DNA of 64,000 nucleotides, taken from positions 19,424,001 to 19,488,000 of the forward strand of contig OY292276.1 in assembly GCA_958496175.1 (NCBI GenBank), read 5' to 3'. How positions within the stretch are numbered: position 1 is the first letter of the stretch; every line of letters begins with the position of its first letter. Source of the DNA: Sisyra terminalis. Taxonomy: Eukaryota > Arthropoda > Insecta > Neuroptera > Sisyridae. Of this stretch, positions 12,931-25,110 are shown one piece after another. A program made the translations under genes and the position numbers. The notes under the pieces are model-generated. The model was not told the DNA's origin. It did no database searches and worked only from the letters and a program-made list of their open reading frames with translations.

Positions 12931-14439
12931 TTTTAGTTTCTGTATTTTGAAAAAGTATTTATAGAAGAATGTATCTATTCATAAAAATGATTTCATTGTT
13001 GTAACAAATTTAAAAAAAAAATAATTATTAAATTTTGTAATCCAAACCAATTGTTTATAGAGTATTAAGACATTTTTGAGAAGATATTTTATTAAAAGAT
13101 AGATTGATAGATAGATAGATATTTATAAAAATATATTTATTGATCTAAAATTTAGAAACGCATTTTTTGAAGAAAAATTGATTGATTGTTAAAAAAAAGT
13201 TAAAAAAAATTTTTAAATTAAATTTTGTGATATGTGGTCCAAAGCTCCTCCTTTCGTCATTTATTCAAATGACATAATTCTTTGCATTATCCAAAAAATT
13301 ATTCATTTACGATGCGCATAAAAATTTATCAGTACCTTCCATTTGAGCAATGAACAATAAAGAGATAAAACGATATTATTTTTCAAAGATGAAGTAAGTT
13401 ATAAAACCGATTCTATAAAGAAACTCGTCACGTGGAGAGTATCATTTCGTTTCTGTATTTAATAATAATGAACATGTATGTTACAGATGTGGTTTCAACC
13501 TTTAAGTTCACATATGTGACATTTTTTCTTCAACAAGTACAAGTTCATAATATTAACAAATATGTGTGATTACCAAAAGAGAAAATCTGTATTATTGGGT
13601 AAAGCTTTGCCAAAGGCACATGTGTCGGCTATAAAAAGTTTTTTTTACTGAAGAAAAACTCGGAAAAACGATTTAGTTCTCAAATGTTTCTTTTGAATAT
13701 AATTATGTCGTTTTGAACTAATAATACGTCTAATTTTAAATTTTGTACTTAATACAAACTAAATACAGGTTCTAACATTTCATTATGTATATCATCTAAT
13801 TTTCTTTGCTTTAATTATAAATATTTTCATTGGCTTGAAAAAACGTTTGTGAATATCAAATGATATCCTTGTACATGTTTAGAACTGCATAAAGTTAAAC
13901 ATCGCATTTTTAACAAGTAATATTGCCAAATATGGTCAGTAAATTGTTATAGTTCAAAAAAAAGTTTTTAGTATACAGCGTAAACAGGATTACCTATGAA
14001 GTAATTTCATACAAATGAACATTGAACTAATTGAATATGAACTCTTCCGTCTCATTTTTTATCGTATCCGGCACTCTAACTTGATCTTTATCGATGCCCT
14101 TATCCTTTTCAAGTCATTCTATTGTGAATAGAACCCATGATCGACTATCTCGTTTTCAGCAACTATTCACATGAAGCTTTTTTATATCACAGCTATTTCG
14201 TCTTTTTTTCTTGAGGATATAAAATTGAATTCTTACCGATATGCCTTATATTATAAAAGATCAATAATTTATTAATCAATGTTTCATCCCGCTTTAATGT
14301 AATCTAAAATTATTTTTGATAAAATAAGGATTCTAAACAAAACTTATTACTGCAACTATAACAGCTACATTATTAGAAAATATTAAATGTATCATTGTAC
14401 TGTTTATACAGTATTTAAAATTTATTGTTAACTTATTTG
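12931..14439. other. AT-rich sequence with a short GATA-unit run
   Basis: A GATA/GATT microsatellite run lies at about 13098-13122. No gene or element is otherwise recognised. Confidence 0.45.
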
Positions 14440-14640
14440 AGTTATATAATTTACCAAAGTAAACTTTAAACATAAATTTGAACAAAAGCTTAGACAAATG
14501 TACTTTTGACTTATTGTCTAGACACGGATTTCGATTTCCAAGCAACCATCCTCAGTGTTTATCAAGTATTATTGGATCGCTCCGTAATTGATATATGATG
14601 AGTTCCTTCTATTATCAAAATCAAATTAGACATCATTGCA
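14440..14640 (-). repeat. Dispersed repeat, copy 1 (hammerhead-like motif on minus strand)
   Basis: This stretch matches 18100-18265 in the same orientation over about 150 bp, sharing ATAAATTTGAA, ATTTCGAT, CCAAGCAAC, CTCCGTAA and a following AT-rich body. On the minus strand it contains CTGAGGA (14555-14549) followed, after a short spacer, by GAAA (14532-14529), the spacing of a hammerhead-ribozyme core. Such motifs are known in Penelope-like elements. The 70-codon minus-strand frame at 14333-14545 lies partly in this repeat and looks like chance. Confidence 0.6.
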
Positions 14641-17600
14641 CAGATGTAAAGAGGTGGGTCACTTTAACCATATACTTATTGTAAAAAAAAAACAAATTTT
14701 ATGTTTAAAGTATTGAAGAAAACATGAGCATTTCCAGATAACATTAAGTTACTAACTAGCTACCTTAGGAGTGAATTGGCCAAGAAAACCATACAATTTT
14801 GAGAAAAATAATCCATCAAAAATAAAATTGTGATTAGAAATATCTATGTATGTTTAAATACTCATGAATAAGTAAGATTTAATGAGTTTTCGTATGCAAA
14901 TGAGTTCAATGTGTTCAATGTTCATAACTTGAATCTAAATATTATGTTACATAAAATCAATGCTTAAAAAAGAACTAAATGGGATAAAATCAAGCATTAG
15001 GTATTTGTATTTAGTAAGTTTATTTTTATAATTAAAAATTCGGCAATATTTTCGATATCAATAAATCAATTTTAGGTGGTATGAAGTTCACCAGGTCCTC
15101 TAGTATATCCATAAAAGTCAAATAAAATATGTATTTTACACTTTAGGCACTGAGTTTCCTATTTTTATTATTTGATAAGTAATTATTTTTCCGTTTTAAC
15201 ATTTGAAACTAGTATCATCACAAGATATACCCATTACCCATACTCCTCAACGATTGCGAATCAAGTTAAATTAGTACTTCATAAGTTAATTAATTTAGAT
15301 GTCATCTCTGATATGTTATGATTCATATTTTTTGTTGTTAAAATTGAAACTATTTAAGATATTGCAAGTATTTATATTTTCGTAAAAAAAAAATGAAATT
15401 CTGTTCATATGTTAGATAGGTGGATTATATTTATAGCATGAACTAAATAAATCGTTTCATGCTAAAGTAACATCCCCCAGGTTATTTGAAAATGAGACCG
15501 TCAGTTGCCAATTGTAAAACTAATTTATATTAATTTATCCTTCTACACCCGACAATAACACACTTTGCATACGTCTCTTATATGTAATAGAATTGGTTAT
15601 TGTATATATTCAACTTATCAATATGACATCAAATAAGATTAATTCAAAACGTTAATTTAAATATAATCACCGAGTATCAAGATAAATTTATTTCAATTCA
15701 GTTTTGATCACACAATTGGCCAATTTAAGTTCTGTTTTGCACATCCCATCGTAATAGCAATATTTTGCTACTTAATTATAGCTTTTCAAACATAATTTCT
15801 TATTTATATAGTAGTAAATATCGAAAAATAAGTGATGTAAGCAACTACACTTTTGATAAGCCAAGTTAATTATAAGACAAAAATTTTATTTGAAGTATTT
15901 TTTTTTTATATTTACAATATTTTAACATGAAAAACTTTCACTAAAGTGGTCATTTCTTTTGTGTATTTTCAATATATATCATGTAATATTGGTGTAAGTG
16001 TTACGGAAAATGTCATACAACAGTCAAATAATTTATTTTGTGGGACCATTTCAGCCTAAGTTAACTGCGTGATTCGTAAAAGTGTCCTAAAATCTTTTTT
16101 ACTTCCATATGCACAGAATTCAATGCGAAAAGATTCGAATTTTGCGGTTCTCGACGATTCCAATAAAATCGATTCCAATAAACAAGCATTACATATTCTA
16201 ATGTATTCTAATATTCTTGGAATGAATTTTCCATCAAGAAAAATGTCTACTATAAATAATTCATCGATATATGTTCTTCTGATGGAACTCAAGCGGTTTT
16301 AAATTGCAACTCGAAAAATGAAAAAATAATTTTCTTATGTTGCCAAATAAAAAAATGATTTTTTGTTACGAATTTATTGAATATCATAAAAACGGAGCTT
16401 TTTTAATGAAAAAAGCTTTAGCGTTGTTGTAATGTTTGAATAAGTTTGCAAAAGTGATGTGTAATGAAATACAAAAGAGAAGAACACATAGCAGAACGTA
16501 ATTCAACCAAAAGAATAGGTTACTGTAGTTCAAGCACGTAGAATTACAACAAGGAAAAAGGAATATACGGGAAAATTGTGAAGGTGGTACTTGGATAAAA
16601 ATGGTTGATTTCGTTAGATAAATGTCGATGATATCCTTGCGCATAAGAAAAAGTTCTAAATAAAAAATAGCACAATAGTATACGAAGAGTTTTTCATTCG
16701 CACACTTGTTTATGTAATGGCAAAAATAAGTTTTTCATTAAAGAATGAAATAGAGTACAATTTGTTTTGTATGAGCATTTTTATTAGCCAAGGTATTCGT
16801 AATGCAATTCCTCTCCAACTGAAACAAAAACTGTTGCAATTTTTCGGTGTGTTTCTTTTTCAAATAAAGCAATTACGTTTATTGTAGGTTGCAACAGACA
16901 CGGGAAGTTCGTGTTAACACGTTGCACATGTTATTTAAACTAAACAAAACTTATATGTAATCCATTTATTTAATTAAATCTTTTGATTTTTTTTCATTTG
17001 CATGAAACACGAATAACATTTTCTTACAACCTTAAAAGAAGCTTGTAAGTCAACGGCTATTTTAAGGTAATATAATATAAAATATTTTATTCTTAACTGC
17101 AGTAGAATTTAGAGAATGGTACTTACGAGTAAGAGTTCCTTTTATTATTTGTAGTGTTACTACTTTTATTATTATGACCCTCTCTAACATTCGCTTTTGA
17201 ATGGTTCGTTGCACATGGTAAAACTTATTTATGAGCGATTCTTTCAAGCTCAGTTAAGTTCAAGCTGGAAATTGGTGGCAGCTGATTGCTGCGCACTTAA
17301 ATTAGTCAGAGAATTGGTTCAATATTTTTTTTTCTGTGCCATTTAACATTAATCAACTTCTTAAACAGGAAAAAAATTACTAATCAATTACAATTTTACA
17401 CATTAAAAATAAAAATACAAGCCGGCAACAATCTTTTGTGTTAAACTTTGCCGTGAAAGTTAGTTGGAAGAAGTTTTGTAATGAATAAAATTAAAATTCA
17501 ATTATGAATTGTAAAAACTTTTTTACTTTAATTTTTTAAGTTTCGTCACGTACTTGTTTTGGTTTTTTGCTTTGATAATAACGACAAAGCGATTTTTGTT

Positions 17601-18099
17601 TGTTGAAACTTTTTGGAAACATGTGCAAGTAGATAACTTGTAACGATTTTATTGTATTCTGTTTAATGTTACACGCTTATGATAGTTTTGTTTAGCATGC
17701 AATTTCACCATTTATAACTGTTATGGTTCAATCGACATGTTTCATAAATTAAAAAAGTTTGTTTAAAAGAAAACACATAAAACTTAAAAAGTGTCTAATT
17801 TTTAATCAAAAAATAAAGTAGTAAAAACTGAAAGAATTTATAAGCTTACAAGAAAATTATAGTTTGTAAACGTAAAAAAATACAATAAATAGTATAAGAT
17901 ATTGTAATTGTTAAGATTTATCAATTAGGTACTAGCGAATCCGGTTGACGTTGTTCTGCCCGAACGTTGACTGGAATAATTGTTATAATTACGACATTAA
18001 AACTATTATGTTAATTCAATATTTACAATATATTATGGTTTTATTTATTATTTAGAATATTTTTTGAATATTTAGAATTATTATGTAATATTATTTAGA
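14641..18099. other. AT-rich sequence with no gene recognised
   Basis: Frames of 60-86 codons at 16056-16302 (both strands), 16384-16644 and 17062-17247 lack family motifs. The minus frame at 16384-16644 has a hydrophobic segment (FFWLNYVLLCVLLF), but its phase does not match the end of Beat exon C. Confidence 0.45.
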
Positions 18100-18265
18100 A
18101 AAGTATACTATAAATATAAATTTGAATAAAAGTTAGAAAAATGGTTAACTGACGTTTTGCCCGTATATGCATTTCGATAGCCAAGCAACTTCATCAGTAG
18201 TATTAGAATGCTCCGTAACAGCTATGTGATGGAAAAATCGAATTTGATTTTATACTTTAAAATTA
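18100..18265 (-). repeat. Dispersed repeat, copy 2 (hammerhead-like motif on minus strand)
   Basis: Second copy of the repeat at 14440-14640. On the minus strand CTGATGA (18197-18191) is followed by GAAA (18175-18172) with the intervening sequence AGTTGCTTGGCTATC, which can form only a weak stem. The two copies have diverged by many substitutions, so both are old. Confidence 0.6.
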
Positions 18266-18589
18266 TCATGGTTACCAATTCACAACATGAACTCCAAGTA
18301 GTGAAACACACAATTTTAGAAATTTTAAGTTTAGTAATTTAATGTTCAAAATATTTTGCAATGGTTAACAATTACGCTACTTGAATATGATATGTACATA
18401 TGTTAAATAATAAGAAATCCGAGTAGGAGATAAAACAAAGTAAGAAGTGAAATTCAATTAATATAACAAATTCCCAAGGAATTAAAATTCAAAATTATAC
18501 TTTTAAATTTCAATACCCTTTTTCATGTTTTCTTTGTTAATATTGCCGGTTCATTATTAGTCTTAACAATTTCTATATTCTTTTTCGAA

Positions 18590-18780
18590 AGTCTTTACTA
18601 TAAAGTATAAGAAATCGTTTAGCTCGGCTTAACAGTGCCGAGGTGTTGGTATAGGACCAAATCGCCCACTTTTCTTCATGAAAAATTTCTTGCTAAAAAC
18701 ACTATGAAAATGTGAGGTTTGAAACCACGTCTTTCATATACAAAGCGGGAATATTACCACTGCATCAATAAAATATTATC
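18590..18780 (-). mobile_element. tRNA-derived SINE or tRNA pseudogene with a body (family 2)
   Basis: The minus strand reads TGATGCAGTGGTAATATTCC (A-box-like, about 18766-18747) and, 20 or so bases on, GTGGTTTCAAACCTCAC (B-box/T-arm-like, 18728-18712). A short anticodon-like arm sits between them. A non-tRNA body of about 120 bp follows, containing a hairpin with CTCGGC and GCCGAG (18623-18642). The RNA polymerase III promoter spacing suits a SINE. The cloverleaf is too degenerate for a working tRNA. Confidence 0.55.
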
Positions 18781-20539
18781 TAAAACTCATTATTTTTGTT
18801 TGCATTTACAACGTTGGTTTCCTTGAATCATTAACAATATAGCCGAGATAGTAAAGTTTTATATTCAAAGTTAAAGTGTATTGTATTGAAAGATTAAATC
18901 CGACCAAAATAAAAAAAAAAACCTACCTAAAGAGATTTTAATAACACTTTGCTTATCTAAAAAATATCCGACAGCGACACTATACAATTGTAGAATGAAC
19001 TATACACTTCTCAAACCTTCCTCAAGAACTAGTCCGTTTATTGTTGAAAAATATAAAAATCCGATTTATAGTTTTTGGGTTTATCACCTTCAGACAGACG
19101 TATTTAGGTACTATATTTAAAAATTTGTATGTATAAACTTGGTAATAGAGCTTTTGAAAAATCTGGTATATGGTTCGAAAGCCTCAGGGTGCGATTCTCC
19201 ATAACATTTGTTAACCAATTTCGGAGAAAAAAATCATTCAAAACTGAAAATGTGAAACGGTTTGCTATGGAATTTTAATGGCTTCTGTACTGATATAGTA
19301 AATTATTTGTAACAAAAATATTTTTTTTATCTACAGTCATCAAGTTAATCAACTTATTATATTTTTAACTTACCCCGTAGATTAACTTTAACAAAAACAA
19401 GAAAGGTAAATCGACGAAATACTAAGACAATACATTTTGTTGTTTTTCATAATACTTTCTTTGTTTTGATTTTTTTAAAAGAAAATTGTTTTGCGTCAAC
19501 ACAAAACCATTTAAAAATATATTTTACACTTTTAAAATCTACATAAATTTAAAATAAATAAGCCGTGTAAAATGTTAGAGTTATATGTAAATTAGTATAG
19601 ATACCCAACATGTTTTAAGCTTATCGATTAAAATGAAGAATAATTGTAGCTTACAATGTTTTTTCTTTGGCGTAAAGTAAATATTCAAACATAAAATTCG
19701 TAAGATCAAAAAATGCAGTAGCAGCTTACGCATGCTTAACTATTCAAACAATCTCAAGGAACTAAATTTAGACAAAATAAATTAAGCTGATTTAAAACTA
19801 AATACAAAAAAATGAGAAAAATGAGTATTTAGTTATTAATGTACGTATATAAAAATGGATAAAAAAATATCTCATACTTCTAATATCTTTTTAATGGATG
19901 GAAATCATTTTTCTGGTTTGTGTAGCCATGCAATTTTGTGCAACTTATCAATTTTGTAAAATGTTAATTTAAACGTTGATTACATAGGATGTAAGCTGAA
20001 AACTATCAGTTGACCTACATAGTGCATGATACCACTTTGCAATTTGCAAGTTTCTACCTTAAAATGAATGTTTAAATATGTCATATTGATTTCCAATTTA
20101 CTTATCTGGTCTTACTCAAAAATTTATTTTCAACAAGAATTTACATGGCTGAATTGATTGATTGAAAATTGATTTGTAAATTGTTTATATATTTTTTATT
20201 AAACCTTTTTGGTATTTTGTGATTTGATTTAAGTTTAAAACATATTATGATTGTATTTTGTAACAAAAACGATTGAAAAAAGGTGTATAATAATTTCGCG
20301 CTTTAACCGGGCAAAATTAAACCGAAGAGTATGGTATCACTGAATTATGTAAATACGCATACGCAATAAAATGTAGCAAAAATCCATAAAAATGTGTAAA
20401 TATGATTTTGATAGTTTCTTGTTTAATGATGCCCGATCTATTTAATAGCCAAAACTTATATGTTTCGGAATGTCGGTTTTTTCTCCAAAAAGTAAACATA
20501 AAAAATAAAAACATTATCTTTTATATGTTATTGTATTTT

Positions 20540-20700
20540 TATATTTTTTTATTAGATGCCTGAGGAAGTCACGATACGTGACGAAGCGTTGAGGAATTTA
20601 AAAAACAATAAAAATAAAATTGATCTTCCAGAACCCAGTGGGCGGAATCTACAAGGATCAACTTGTACAGAACTATCATGTGGATAAATTTCAAGAATCG
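20540..20700 (+). repeat. Penelope-like 3' fragment with hammerhead-like hairpin
   Basis: CTGAGGA (20560-20566) is followed by a perfect 6-bp hairpin GTCACG-ATA-CGTGAC (20568-20582) and then GAAG. This is the CUGANGA, stem II, GAAA layout of a hammerhead core with the last A changed to G. The sequence then runs GCGTTGAGGAATTT and an AT-rich body. Similar motifs are characteristic of Penelope-like element repeats; the assignment rests on this motif only. Confidence 0.5.
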
Positions 20701-23106
20701 CTAGTGATGTACTGTTCATATTTTTTTAGAATTTCACTAGTTAATACCATTACTTACCTCTGTTAATTGAAGCCCCATTCTCTCCTACTTAATTTACTTA
20801 TAAATATTTGATTAATTGGCATATTCGAAATTTGATTCCAAATTTAGCAGAACTAATGTTTATATATTTTGTAGTTTAGAAAACGTCATTCATATTATAT
20901 TCTGCTACCAATGGTGAAGTTACAGTAAAGCAATTGGAAGCAACTGGACGTCTTCGGGCCTCCAGCTCTAGGTGGCCCTTTAAAATTGTCTTATATATTG
21001 GTGGGATTTTGAAATTAAAGAAACATTTTTGCGATTTTTTCCAATGGAAGATTATTCTGTAGATGGAATAGAAGTTCAAATTATTGCTTTTGAGAACAAA
21101 AAGCAAGTCAATTAAACACGAAGACTCTAATTGATAAATTTGAGGCCGGAAAATCTAGACGAAAATCATGTAAACAAAAATATGTTTTTTTATTTTGTCT
21201 TTTTTAGTCTTTGGTCTTAAGTAAAAAATTAGTTTTCCTTAGAATAAAGTTGAAATAAAAGAAAAATGTGAGTAAGGGCTCCTGTAGTTAGAATTTGCTT
21301 TTGAGCCTAAAAATTCTAGTTACGCCACTGTCTATCATTTATCAATTTTTAACAAGAGTTAAAGATATAATCACTTTTAATTTCTGTACTACATTCTAGT
21401 AAGATTGTTTTACACTTATGATGTCACGTCTAACTGGTCCAACTACGTCGAGGCTAAAAAAAGGACATTTTTCATTTTAAGAGTAAAAAAAACTTTAGAA
21501 AAATATGAAATTAATAAGTAGTTAAAGCTATTAAAACTTTTTGTTTTGGAAAGTTATACTGACAATCCAGACAAGCTTTTTGGAGTAAAAACGAATGTTG
21601 TTAATTTTTTTTCGTTTTTGACGGAAGAATTTAAAGAATTAAGAAAAAATACGATTTTATCGACAAAAATTATTTTTATTTATATTTTAAATAACATGTA
21701 TTTATTATTTTGTTAAAATATAACAATAAGTAAACTAAGTTTTAAATTTACAACAAAATGAAATGAAAATACTTTCATGAATAATAACTTTTTAAAAATC
21801 TAATTTTCTTTTTAAATTATAAATTCAGAATGACAGAACAAAATTTATAAAAAAAATGGAGAATAAAATACATTTTGATAAAAAAACGAATTATTTTGTG
21901 TCTTGGCAAACTAATTAATAATGACATTGATTATATAAGTAAGTTTGATTTGGCTTGAAGAGAAAATTATTAGATACTAAAGGAGGCATTTTCATTAGCC
22001 TCATTAAATGTTTCTTATTTGACGTCACAGTACCTAGAAGATTAATTAATTATTATACATAATTATCACAAAAAGAAAGAAGTTATATAATGTAACACAC
22101 ATTAAGTTTTTTTTTTAATTTTATTTCGTTCCTTTGTTGTTATTAATATTGTTCTTTTTCTTAAAAGATTGTGGATGTCTACATGTATTTATTTATATTA
22201 ATAGTATAATAAGTAATAATAGCTACACATCAACAATTTTGGGTGACTTCTTTAATATATTGTTTGGCTCAATTTTACATGTTTTTTTTATATCTCAAAA
22301 TTTCTAGATTACATTCAAAACATTCATAAATAAATGGGAAATAAAATAGTTTATAAACATTTATCTGAACATTGTCGGCAAGTATAATAGAAAATGAAAA
22401 TTGTATTAAAAATGATTGTTAAATATGTGTCTGATGGAGTAGTTCTGGACGATTTTCCTCCGGCCATTGAGCCTGAAAATAATGTTCACACTTTAGTTGA
22501 TCGCTAACATTATAATCACGGGCATATTATATTGTCAAAATGTGAGTTTATACAAGCACTCATCATCAATTATAGACTCAGATTTCAATTTGTATCTGTC
22601 AACTCGTTTTAAAATATGGTTAATGGAATAATTGAGAGATACAAAACATTGCATTAAATTATTCAATTTTGATGACGTCCAAATCCATTTATCAAATGGC
22701 AACGTTTTACTTTTATACTTTTCATAAACGGAGTTAGCACATATTCACGATATATGAATATCAATCGCAACTATTTCTGTTTTAAATAACTATATTTATG
22801 TGTATTTATATTTCATGTTTCAATGGTTTACATGATTAATATAAATCTGTAATTTTCATAATTAATTGATAACCATTTAGATAAAATGATTTACACACTA
22901 TTCCCAACATTAAACATAGTTTGTACGTTTTTGAATCAATGGGAGTTCAACAATCGTAGTCAACTAGCTATAATAAGTCTTATGAAAATTTAATAAAAAA
23001 AGATATATTCGTTCATTTTCATTTCAAGATAATATTATATAACACACACATAAAATAATCGTTAAAGTTTATGCAGTATTTAAATTAATGACTTGTTCTG
23101 ACTTAC
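20701..23106. other. AT-rich sequence, putative intron or 3' region of the Beat gene
   Basis: No C-terminal Beat exon could be identified. A GC-richer patch near 20935-20990 with a long open reading on both strands has no family I recognise and may be a transposon relic. The rest is AT-rich DNA without visible structure. Confidence 0.4.
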
Positions 23107-23356
23107 TATGTGAATCACTAAGGCCTAGAGGAGCAGTGGGACCCATAATAGGCGCAGGTGGAGGTGCTAACGATCGTACTGTGTATTCTGCTGTGCTTTT
23201 ATATACATCGAAAAGTGAAATCTCGCAACGAACATTAACTTGGCCGTCTTTGAAGTCAGGTCTAATATTAAGCTCGGATCGTCCAATATACAGACCACTT
23301 GGTAAATCTTCTTCCAAAATTAGTTTCACGGGAAGCATCGGAGAACTTTCGGGAAC
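23107..23356 (-). CDS. Beat family gene, internal or last exon C (second Ig domain, C-terminal part)
   Basis: The exon follows a TGTTTCAG acceptor in phase 0 and opens VPESSPMLPVKLILEED, then has SGLYIGRSELNIRPDF and the second Ig2 cysteine in VNVRCEISLF (residue 44). It then runs into a proline-rich linker (LAPPPAPIMGPTAPLG). I end it at 23107, where CATA is followed by the donor GTAAGT, which leaves the exon in phase 1. If that donor is skipped, the frame continues for only about a dozen more residues to a TAA at 23071-23069, giving a protein without a membrane anchor. Beat proteins often have a further C-terminal exon, so splicing seems more likely. No matching downstream exon was recognised in 1-23106. 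Confidence 0.88.
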
Positions 23357-24956
23357 CTGAAACAACATTTTCGTCTTACATTTAATATATTCTTTAAGAA
23401 GTTTACCATTAAATATTTAATGGCAATTAAAAAGTAAGTTTATTTAACATAGTCCTGTTTTATATATTTTTTACTCTTTACTTTATTAATAAATTTGTTT
23501 TAATTGAATGGTTTTTTGATTAAATGCCTTATTTATTATTCTCGTGAGCACTTTTAATTACTTTTCAAGTACAATACTTAATGGGCTCTACTAAATAAAC
23601 ACTGACGATTAAGGAATTTTATGCAGACAAATCAGATAAAGAATAAAGAATATTTTTCTTCTTTAAGCGTATTCTTCTTCTAAGTGTATTTAGGAAAAAA
23701 TGTTTTTAAATTTACTAAAATTTTCATCTCAAAAAATTAAATAAAACAACAAAAAATATATTTTCTCCATCAGGTTTTTCTGCATCTATGCATTAAATTT
23801 GTTTTAACTCCTTGTTGTGGTATTATTATATTATCTTGCTTAAATCAGGCATCCACCGATTGGCTTACAATTCCTCAATTGATTCTATCAATTAACATAT
23901 TAAGATTTACTCGCAAATCTCTATCCCCCATAGTAAAATGAAGCCCTTAATAATATAAAAAATACCGCACAAAAATTCATCGCTTATGTATATCTTCAGT
24001 AATGGGTTATTAAAAACGCTAATACAATTAACTTTGATTTACAAACAAAAGCTTAACAGTAGTACAAAGACCAAAAGAATTAATGAGTATGACAGCATGA
24101 AGTCCATCAGAGTCTATTATATGATATTTATTTTCGAGATTCTGGTGACATTTACGACAACTTTTGAAGTGGCATAGTGTTCTTTCACCACATGCATTCT
24201 AAAGGAGAGGATGAGTAAACGTGTGTACATTTTAATATCAAATCTTTTAAAGTGGGTAGCTTCATTTTTATATTAACATATCCTTTTTCTCCTTTAAGTA
24301 TATCCTCGTCTTAAAATGTTTTTGTAAATATTTTTTTAATAATTTTTTAAATAAAAAACTAAGTTGATTTCAATTTTAATTACTTCTGATGGGTTTTCCA
24401 TGAGTATGTCTTTAAATTTGATTCTTCTTAACCAAAATAAAGTATTAATGCATTATAACTTGTTAATCTTTACTATGATTTTTTAATATCAAGCTAGTTG
24501 TACTAATGATAATAAATAATTATATTTAAAATAAACTAATAAGAATAAAAACTTAAAACAGCTAATTTATCTGAAATAATCAAAAACCCTAGTTTATTAA
24601 CAGTTTTTTTCTTTTCATATATTTTTATTTGAGTTTTACGACAAAATAAGCAATTAAAATTTGTACTTTTTTGCACTTCTTGTCCCCTTAATTGTGTCGT
24701 CCTTTTATGTGAAAAATATCCAAATATTGAGGTGCGAGTTCAAAAATTTTAAAAGAATATTTAAAATTTTAGAAAATCAAGTAAGCTCTCTGGAGAAACT
24801 AAACTCCATTTAATCCTAATGGTTAAGTTAACTCCAGTTAATTCTAAGCTTTTCATCTCTTTCTTCTGTTTTTTCACCCGTATGGGCTCGGTGATAAAAT
24901 CGTCCATGTTTTCCTGTCTTAAATGTGTATCTTAGGGTAATGAGTGCCCAGTTAGG
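23357..24956. other. Beat intron sequence, nothing recognised
   Basis: This part of the 12-kb intron holds only AT-rich sequence and a 63-codon plus-strand frame (23986-24177) without features. Confidence 0.45.
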
Positions 24957-25110
24957 TCCTTTACACGATCATAACATCGTATGGGGATCTTCTTCTACTA
25001 TATTTGCCTTCCACTTTCCCTTCAACTATAAAAGGTTCCATTTCCCCAGTTTTCCTGATCATATGACCAGAGTGCCTAAAGTATGCTTTACCTAGTCTAA
25101 TTTTGAGTCC
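24957..25110 (-). pseudogene. Non-LTR retrotransposon C-terminal tail fragment
   Basis: The minus-strand frame contains LGKAYFRHSGHMIRKTGEME followed by FIVEGKVEGKYSRRRSP. The 'FGH-IR', then 'I-GK-EGKR--GR' pattern is the familiar tail of RTE/CR1-like LINE proteins, the same part of the protein as the fragment at 12524-12721 but shifted toward the N-terminal side. Only some 50 residues remain. Confidence 0.65.

Noticed and set aside
16384..16644. Possible C-terminal (hydrophobic) exon of the Beat gene on the minus strand
   Set aside because: The frame has a hydrophobic segment and a stop, but the only plausible acceptor (ACTACAG) would need phase 2, while exon C ends in phase 1; joining gives an early stop.
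18712..18770. Functional tRNA gene
   Set aside because: The T-arm and anticodon arm are degenerate, no acceptor stem closes, and a SINE-like body follows.
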